64,000 nucleotides of DNA from assembly GCF_030348765.1 (NCBI RefSeq), contig NZ_JAUCEU010000007.1, positions 1,048,501 through 1,112,500 of the forward strand, in the 5' to 3' direction. This stretch comes from Neobacillus sp. CF12 (GTDB lineage Bacteria > Bacillota > Bacilli > Bacillales > Cytobacillaceae). The notes under the pieces are model-generated. The model was not told the origin of the DNA and made no database searches. It saw only the letters and a program-made list of their open reading frames with translations. The position numbers and the translations under genes were made by a program. Below are positions 58,742-64,000 of the stretch, in pieces (the first letter of the stretch is position 1; each line of letters starts with the position of its first letter).

Positions 58742-60865
58742 TTAAAATGATAATCCATGACCAAGTTTATAGACATTTCCATCACTATCTTTATAAGCAT
58801 ATGAAAGACCTTCAGGCATATACTTGTCTTTGTCATAGCCAGGTACATCGTTTGGTGACACACAATAACCATCTTCATCAACAGCAATTACCTCTTCACT
58901 TGCTGGCAATGTTAGTGGCAGGACTCCCACAGGTTGGAACCCCCCTGCGATTACCTCAAATTGTGGCTTAAAGAACGTATCGTAACCTGCAATCAATGCA
59001 TCTGCTAAAGGTTCTGCATTTCCAAGAATCCATGGCAATGTGACATTTACACTGATGATTACCTTTCCCCCACGAACATGGACGCTATCTGCGACTTCCT
59101 TTAGACGAGCCAAATTACTCAAGGTAGTTTCTTGGTACGTACTGCCATCTAACGCTGTGATCGTTTTATCTTCGCATAATTCAAGTTCTAAAAGTCCAGG
59201 TGTGGCATTGAAATAAGATCCGGATTTTGGCTGCAAGAACAAAATAGCAAAATCTGCTTCCTCATGGTTCTCTGTTAAAGTAAACATCTCAAGTTCTTGA
59301 CATTCTTTCCGTGCTTGTTCAGTATACGTAGTTGCAAGTTTTTGATCCTTATGGAAAACTTCTACATAAACCTTCTTATTCGTAAGTTCTTCAGCACGTA
59401 AAGGTAATGTACCATTTGAATTTTTTAGAACCGTTACCGATTTTTTGTGCGCTTCATAAGCTGCTTCCCAGTGCTTTGGATTACTAACCACTTCAGTCGC
59501 TTGCTCAGGAGAAACATACGTACGATCATCAAATAATCCTAATGTAAACATTTCAGTAAGAAGTCGTACATTCGCTTCATTAATACGCTTTTCACTAATC
59601 CAACCTTTTTCGATTGCAACTTTCAAGTTTTCAATATCATTGGTATCCGCAACAAGATCGGTCCCAGCATTGATTGCTTTAGCAAAACGCTCAGCCTCAG
59701 TCTTATCTTCAACACCCCAGGACATTTTATTTGTGATGCCGCTATCACTATTGATATAGCCCTTAAATCCAAGTCCTTCACGAAGGATACGTTGTAAGAA
59801 ATACTGATTAAATGTAAAGCCGACCTCTTCGAAAGGAATGTCTTCACCCTCGAATTCTTGAACCACACTTTTACTTATACTTGGTATTGAATAATAAGGC
59901 ATAATGGATGAAGTTCCATGTTCGACCGCAGCTCTAAATGGCGGTAAATGATATTTTTCTAAACTTCCAGGGGTTGGGTATAGATTCCATTTTCCTTCTG
60001 CATAGTGAGGATCAAATCCATTTTCCCTTGCACCTCCGCCTGGGAAATGTTTAGTGGTCATGGCGATACTGTGTTCCCCTAACTCTTTTCCTTGGAATCC
60101 GTCTATGATACGGCCAATCACCTCTGAAATAAATTCAGGGTCTTCTCCAAATGTACCATATGTCCGCTGCCATCTAGGATCAGTGGCGGTATCAGCCATA
60201 TACATGTAACCTTTTCTAATTCCGGTAGCTTCCCACTCATCGTGCGCAATTTTAGCAAATTCGCTAATAAGTGATGCATCGCCGCCATTTTTGATATCAC
60301 CTTTCACTGCAGCAGCAAGCCCTAAAGTACCCGGCCAAGTTGAAAAAATTCCAACCGCATCATTCATACCAAAAATGGATTCACCATTTTCATTTCGTGA
60401 ATTAGAAGCGATTAAACAAGGAATCCCCAGACGAGTTCCCTCCGCTACTTCATTCATTTTATTGATCCATTCTGCCATTTGTGCTGGACTATGGTTGTCT
60501 CGATGAATGAAGTGACGTAAATGCATATTTTCAATCGTATGCGTCGTTCCATATATTTTTCCCACCGCAAAGATGTTTTCACCTTTTTCAACGATTGCTT
60601 CATCAAGCACTCCATCATGACTTGTCTTACTCTTATCTTCTTGGGAAAGACCCATTTTACGCGTATTAATCAGCATCATGCCAATCTTTTCATCGGTATT
60701 CATCAAAGAAACTAAGTTCTCAGCTCGTTCTTTCGGACTTAAGCGCCAATCTTTATAGGGTTCTAGTTTCCCACTATTATTTAAATCTTTAAATTTTAAC
60801 CCATCGATCTCGATGATATTTTTAACTCTAACTTCTAATTTCGGTTGTTTCTGATTACGTTCCAA
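58742..60865 (-). CDS. Glycoside hydrolase family 3 enzyme (beta-glucosidase-like), intracellular
   Basis: A 707-residue protein without signal peptide. The GH3 N-terminal TIM barrel includes YMADTATDPRWQRTYGTFGEDPEF, AMTTKHFPGGGARENGFDPHY and the nucleophile Asp in GYINSDSGITNKMSWG. The C-terminal alpha/beta sandwich starts near SVTVLKNSNGTLPL and includes GYDTFFKPQFEVIAGGFQPVGVLPLTLP. An unusual N-terminal stretch of about 60 residues (LEVRVKNIIEIDGLKFKDLNNSGKLEPYKDW) is typical of the exo-glycosidase subgroup with that linker. Substrate specificity is not readable. It lies next to a divergently placed AraC-type regulator. ATG 60865 follows a GGGGGC-type ribosome site. Confidence 0.92.
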   Translation of the reverse strand: MERNQKQPKLEVRVKNIIEIDGLKFKDLNNSGKLEPYKDWRLSPKERAENLVSLMNTDEKIGMMLINTRKMGLSQEDKSKTSHDGVLDEAIVEKGENIFAVGKIYGTTHTIENMHLRHFIHRDNHSPAQMAEWINKMNEVAEGTRLGIPCLIASNSRNENGESIFGMNDAVGIFSTWPGTLGLAAAVKGDIKNGGDASLISEFAKIAHDEWEATGIRKGYMYMADTATDPRWQRTYGTFGEDPEFISEVIGRIIDGFQGKELGEHSIAMTTKHFPGGGARENGFDPHYAEGKWNLYPTPGSLEKYHLPPFRAAVEHGTSSIMPYYSIPSISKSVVQEFEGEDIPFEEVGFTFNQYFLQRILREGLGFKGYINSDSGITNKMSWGVEDKTEAERFAKAINAGTDLVADTNDIENLKVAIEKGWISEKRINEANVRLLTEMFTLGLFDDRTYVSPEQATEVVSNPKHWEAAYEAHKKSVTVLKNSNGTLPLRAEELTNKKVYVEVFHKDQKLATTYTEQARKECQELEMFTLTENHEEADFAILFLQPKSGSYFNATPGLLELELCEDKTITALDGSTYQETTLSNLARLKEVADSVHVRGGKVIISVNVTLPWILGNAEPLADALIAGYDTFFKPQFEVIAGGFQPVGVLPLTLPASEEVIAVDEDGYCVSPNDVPGYDKDKYMPEGLSYAYKDSDGNVYKLGHGLSF

Positions 60866-60916
60866 TGTATTGCCCCCTAAACTTGTTTAAATCCCCTACA
60901 GTTAATATTAGCAATT

Positions 60917-60930
60917 TGAAGAGGCTTTCA
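60917..60930. promoter_or_regulatory. Possible cre site upstream of the GH3 gene
   Basis: TGAAGAGGCTTTCA differs from the CcpA operator consensus TGWAANCGNTNWCA at two positions. It lies 50 bases upstream of the GH3 start, a place where carbon catabolite repression would make sense. The match is imperfect. Confidence 0.35.
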
Positions 60931-61023
60931 CACCCAATATTGTTGTCTTTTATATAAAATTGCAACTATCTATAAAATTTATTTAATACTTTATAAAAAT
61001 TGAAGATTTTCATTTCTAACATA

Positions 61024-61060
61024 AAAAAGAGGCAATGCCTTATGCATGTGCCTCTTTTTC
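61024..61060 (-). terminator. Terminator of the AraC-type regulator gene
   Basis: AAAAAGAGGCA (61024-61034) pairs with TGCCTCTTTTT (61049-61059). On the minus strand it ends in TTTTTTATG. It overlaps the last codons of the regulator gene. Confidence 0.75.
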
Positions 61061-62275
61061 TAATTGTCTGTTTTGTTTATACTCCGTAGCAGTCATACCT
61101 GTTATTTCTTTAAATACTTTACAAAAATAATTATAACTGGTAAAACCCACCTGCAATCCAATCTCTGTTATCGATAACCTACCAAGTTTTATTAGAAACT
61201 TTGCTTCATCGATTCGCTTTCTTTGGATATAATCTATCACCGATAGATTCATTTCTGTTTTAAATTTTTTCGCGAGATATGTTCGATTAAATCCTATTTC
61301 ATCTGCAACGGATTGCAAGTTAATCGATTCATAAAAATGAAGATTTATATACATTAATGCTTTTTTTACTACAGGACTATACCCTTTGATAGCGAAATTT
61401 TTAACTCCCTCACAATATTCATCTATCATACTAACGTCAATCGTATTTAATTCGGACATAGTCACTGCTGACTCGATCTTAAGCGCAAATTTTTCTGAAA
61501 TGGCATGTAAGTATTGTGGTTCAACACCGCCGTTTCCAGCAGCTATCCTATACATGGTATTACCTGAAAAGGTAATATTTTTTCTCGCTCGCAATGGGTT
61601 CCCTGGCACTCGATATAAAAAGTCTCCTGCATGATGGTCAAGCATGGCTTTCTTTGCATTTTCTTTATCACCGATTTCTATGAAGTGCAATAATTTCTTT
61701 TCTGCCTCATACCTTTGTATGATTTCGAAGCCATTCTGGTCATAGTCCTCAGGCTCGACATCAAGACGATAATGCTCACCACTCTTATTAGAGGCAAGAA
61801 TTTGAGCTTTAACATGAGGGTTTATCATTATATTTACTAACAAATCACCAATTGCTAAGTAGGACTGTGCTAACAATGGTAATGATTTATAATAGGTTTC
61901 TAATGGTTTCAACCAATTATTCTCAAGATTGTTGTCCTTTATCACATTCCAGATCATATGGTCAGTAATCGGTTCATTTAGGAATGGTCCAACGACCACC
62001 ATCCCCCTATACTGTTCATCCTCGTGTATAGGTACTGCTAAATACGATTGTTGAAAAGGATCGGTTTGATAACAAAAACTATCTTTCGTTGCCTGCACTA
62101 ATTCTTTTTGTACCTCGACTAACATTCTTTTACGGGCTTCAATTACCATCAAGGGTTCATTATCATCGGCAATATGTATGATTGTCTTCAATTTATCATC
62201 TATTGCTTGTACACCTATTTGAAAGGCTTTATTCATTTGCCAACATTTGCTTATCAGTTGTTCCAAGTTAATCAC
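61040..62275 (-). CDS. AraC-family regulator with N-terminal sensor domain
   Basis: About 411 residues. The N-terminal 1-120 region resembles a GAF/PocR-like sensor (TDPFQQSYLAVPIHEDEQYRGMVVVGPFL). A helical middle part follows (KKLLHFIEIGDKENAKKAMLDHHAGDFLYRVPGNPLRARKNITF), as in YesN-type regulators, then a C-terminal AraC double helix-turn-helix (INLQSVADEIGFNRTYLAKKF and SITEIGLQVGFTSYNYFCKVFKEITGMTATEYK). Placed upstream of the GH3 gene on the same strand, it probably activates it. GTG 62275 opens the frame; TTG 62266 with TAGGTGA is an alternative. Confidence 0.88.
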   Translation of the reverse strand: MINLEQLISKCWQMNKAFQIGVQAIDDKLKTIIHIADDNEPLMVIEARKRMLVEVQKELVQATKDSFCYQTDPFQQSYLAVPIHEDEQYRGMVVVGPFLNEPITDHMIWNVIKDNNLENNWLKPLETYYKSLPLLAQSYLAIGDLLVNIMINPHVKAQILASNKSGEHYRLDVEPEDYDQNGFEIIQRYEAEKKLLHFIEIGDKENAKKAMLDHHAGDFLYRVPGNPLRARKNITFSGNTMYRIAAGNGGVEPQYLHAISEKFALKIESAVTMSELNTIDVSMIDEYCEGVKNFAIKGYSPVVKKALMYINLHFYESINLQSVADEIGFNRTYLAKKFKTEMNLSVIDYIQRKRIDEAKFLIKLGRLSITEIGLQVGFTSYNYFCKVFKEITGMTATEYKQNRQLEKEAHA

Positions 62276-62331
62276 CTAAACAAATGATACCAAATTAGCA
62301 ACGAAGCTAACAAGTTGAGCGATATACAAAA

Positions 62332-62366
62332 AAGTTGGTTCCTACCAACGTAGAAAACCAACTTAC
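62332..62366. terminator. Hairpin between DUF4317 and regulator genes
   Basis: AAGTTGGTT (62332-62340) pairs with AACCAACTT (62356-62364) around a 15-base loop. On the minus strand TTTTTTGTATAT follows, so it can end the DUF4317 transcript. Confidence 0.7.
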
Positions 62367-62398
62367 ACATTATTGTGGATCCTGGCAAGCGTTAATCC

Positions 62399-63559
62399 TT
62401 AGACGATTTCTGATTCTAATGTGAATCCTTCCACTACTACATCTTCATCAATTTCCAACATTAGACAACGTTTCCCTTGGAACATAATATATTTTACATG
62501 TTTCAAGTCCATCGGGCTAAGAGATAAATTTGCAACCTTTGTTTCAATTTTTATTGTTTTAGGAAGTAAACTGCTCGCTTTCAGTTCATGTTTTTCATCA
62601 TCCAAGATTGCTTTGAAAGCATGTTCCACTTTGGCAGTATCTACATTTTCAACACCGCTGACCGTTAATATGCGTTCGATATCCCGCGAATCCAACATAG
62701 GCGCTTCACTTTCTTCATTTTCTTTACTCTCCTGAACCACCCTATCAATTTCCTCATAGACATTCGAAATGACCTGGGATTCTACTTTGTCACCGATCAC
62801 TTTATTAAGAATGATTTCAAAGCTGTCCTTTTCCTCTAATGCTGTAATAATTTCTTCGCAATTAAGTACCTGTTCGATAAAAGACTCATCTGGTTGATTC
62901 GCTTTTCCTGCACAATAAAGGATATGATTCACATCAGCAGCATTGTCATTGAAAGCAGGAAATAAAAAGCCTGACAAAGGTTGTGCTAAATTAATGATTG
63001 GATCAAAGGCATTATTCGATCTAAATTCTCTTTCAACATAATCAAACACCAAGGCTCTTTTCGGCTGGTCCGTTTTATTAAGACTACAGAGAATAAACTC
63101 GTTAGAATAAACTTCATCATCCCCGCCTTCTTCAGATTCTTGATCGCGTTTCTTGGTCGCCTTTCTATACTCTCCTCGAATGAACGTCACCACGGTATCA
63201 AATTCATAAACAGTATGAGCGAACATCTTACCCACGATTTGGTGCATGTTTTCAATCCAATCATCCGTAGTCGACGCCTGCAATCCATCGAAAAGGATTG
63301 TTTGAGTGCTATCTTCCACATCCCTTTGAAATTTCAACTCAAATAGTTTGGCATCAAGATTACCAGTCAAAACCTTTTTGAAATTCACCAAAAATAACTC
63401 TTGTGACTCCTGGTCCAACAATTCAAAAGGTGAAATGACAGAATGGTAGATTTCACCAGATTCTTTCTGAACATAAACATTTAAAATCTCTCTAATTTGC
63501 ATGAGATTGTTGTTTAACTTAAATTGCTTCCGTATATTAGCGATATCTTTTGCATTCAT
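62399..63559 (-). CDS. DUF4317 family protein
   Basis: A 386-residue soluble, acidic protein. It starts MNAKDIANIRKQFKLNNNLM, includes IREILNVYVQKESGEIYHSVISPFELLDQESQELFLVNFKKVLTG and a long middle segment with many Asp and Glu residues, and ends in LSPMDLKHVKYIMFQGKRCLMLEI. This is the Firmicutes DUF4317 family of unknown function. ATG 63559 has GGGAG 9 bases upstream; the longer frame starts in an A/T-rich leader without a good site. It is monocistronic. Confidence 0.82.
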   Translation of the reverse strand: MNAKDIANIRKQFKLNNNLMQIREILNVYVQKESGEIYHSVISPFELLDQESQELFLVNFKKVLTGNLDAKLFELKFQRDVEDSTQTILFDGLQASTTDDWIENMHQIVGKMFAHTVYEFDTVVTFIRGEYRKATKKRDQESEEGGDDEVYSNEFILCSLNKTDQPKRALVFDYVEREFRSNNAFDPIINLAQPLSGFLFPAFNDNAADVNHILYCAGKANQPDESFIEQVLNCEEIITALEEKDSFEIILNKVIGDKVESQVISNVYEEIDRVVQESKENEESEAPMLDSRDIERILTVSGVENVDTAKVEHAFKAILDDEKHELKASSLLPKTIKIETKVANLSLSPMDLKHVKYIMFQGKRCLMLEIDEDVVVEGFTLESEIV

Positions 63560-63758
63560 TAATCTCAACTCCCATCCTTTGATTATACTGTTCAAAAAGA
63601 AAAATAGTAATACTTGACAATACCTACTCCTTATCAAAAATACCCTTTATGGCGCAAAATCGACATATAATTTTTATTAGAGAACAGAGTTTTATTTGTG
63701 TTAAGATATTGTTAGATAAAGGATGTATGCGATTGCAACATGAAAAGAGGGACCTATA

Positions 63759-64000
63759 ATGCAGGTAAGAGACTTCATGATTACAAAAGTTTTTACTGTA
63801 AAACCTTCGGATACTGTCAAAGAATTGCTAGATATACTCAATTCAAATCGAATTGGCGGAGTACCAGTTGTTGATGACAAAGGTCATTTGGTAGGTATGG
63901 TATCAGATGGAGACGTATTACGCTACCTAGCACCCAAACCCCTTGGTATTGCTGGTCTAGTTTATATCATAGAAGATGGAGAAATTGAAGATGTAGTACA
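63759..64000 (+). CDS. CBS-domain protein, truncated by the window edge
   Basis: ATG 63759 follows AAGAGGG at 7 bases and opens a frame that runs off the window (about 80 codons visible). The visible part is a CBS motif: MQVRDFMITKVFTVKPSDTV, IGGVPVVDDKGHLVGMVSDGDVLRYL. CBS pairs bind adenine nucleotides or SAM and regulate a linked activity. What follows is unknown. Confidence 0.85.
   Translation, partial: MQVRDFMITKVFTVKPSDTVKELLDILNSNRIGGVPVVDDKGHLVGMVSDGDVLRYLAPKPLGIAGLVYIIEDGEIEDVV

Overview
The window reads as low-GC chromosomal DNA from a spore-forming, Bacillus-like member of the Bacillaceae. Reasons: strong AGGAGG-type ribosome sites with frequent TTG/GTG starts; a gerA-type germinant-receptor operon; YyaC-, YjcZ- and DUF3231-type sporulation-related proteins; a B-type RNase P RNA and a large Bacillus-type SRP RNA; HelD; and PurR- and sigma-54-type control sites. 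No insertion sequence, prophage, tRNA or CRISPR array was seen. The genus is not determined.

Layout. 0-1.2 kb: 3' part of a DHA2 drug-efflux pump with an SOS-like operator. 1.7-7.7 kb: nucleoside import and salvage operon (BMP lipoprotein, ABC ATPase, two permeases, a YuiH-like molybdoenzyme, a nucleoside phosphorylase) behind paired PurR-like boxes. 7.7-9.1 kb: a 21-bp minisatellite and a YwaF-like membrane protein. 9.2-10.7 kb: a doubly frameshifted carboxylesterase. 10.9-13.5 kb: NAD salvage operon (NrtR-like Nudix regulator, PnuC, NadR) with a palindromic operator. 13.5-15 kb: small membrane proteins and DoxX. 15-18.9 kb: gerAA-AB-AC. 19.07-19.78 kb: RNase P RNA and SRP RNA about 30 bases apart. 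19.8-30 kb: two acyl-CoA degradation operons, each with a perfect sigma-54 promoter, beside a CBS-PAS-AAA+ sigma-54 activator. 30-41.9 kb: HelD, EcsC-like, MBL-fold lipoprotein, DUF3006, TSUP permease, monooxygenase, Mqo, isochorismatase-like and DUF3231 genes. 41.9-56 kb: an accessory catabolic region under two paralogous GntR/FCD regulators. 56-64 kb: YyaC, a GreA/GreB C-domain protein with an overlapping leader ORF, DUF2935, an intracellular GH3 enzyme with an AraC-type regulator, DUF4317, and a partial CBS protein.

How the parts work together. The sigma-54 locus combines an alpha-methylacyl-CoA racemase (His/Asp dyad intact), an HSD10-like dehydrogenase, an SCP-x-type thiolase, an IVD/LCAD-type dehydrogenase, hydratases and a ligase. 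This is a coherent set for activating and beta-oxidising 2-methyl-branched acyl groups. The 41.9-56 kb region carries a CADD/PqqC-like protein with all six expected diiron ligands, a creatininase-family protein, two [2Fe-2S] ferredoxins, an aldehyde dehydrogenase, a HbpS/GlcG protein, an aspartate-dehydrogenase-like enzyme, two large transporters and an unrecognised 112-residue protein. A repeated operator, GGTATA-N3-TATACC, lies before many of these genes. This region is the best candidate for an undescribed pathway; its substrate cannot be read from the sequence.

Several reading frames are damaged by single-base events: the esterase twice, the MBL lipoprotein C-terminus, and an in-frame TGA in a membrane protein. 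Two adjacent genes appear to lack ATG/GTG/TTG starts. These may be real decay or residual sequencing errors.
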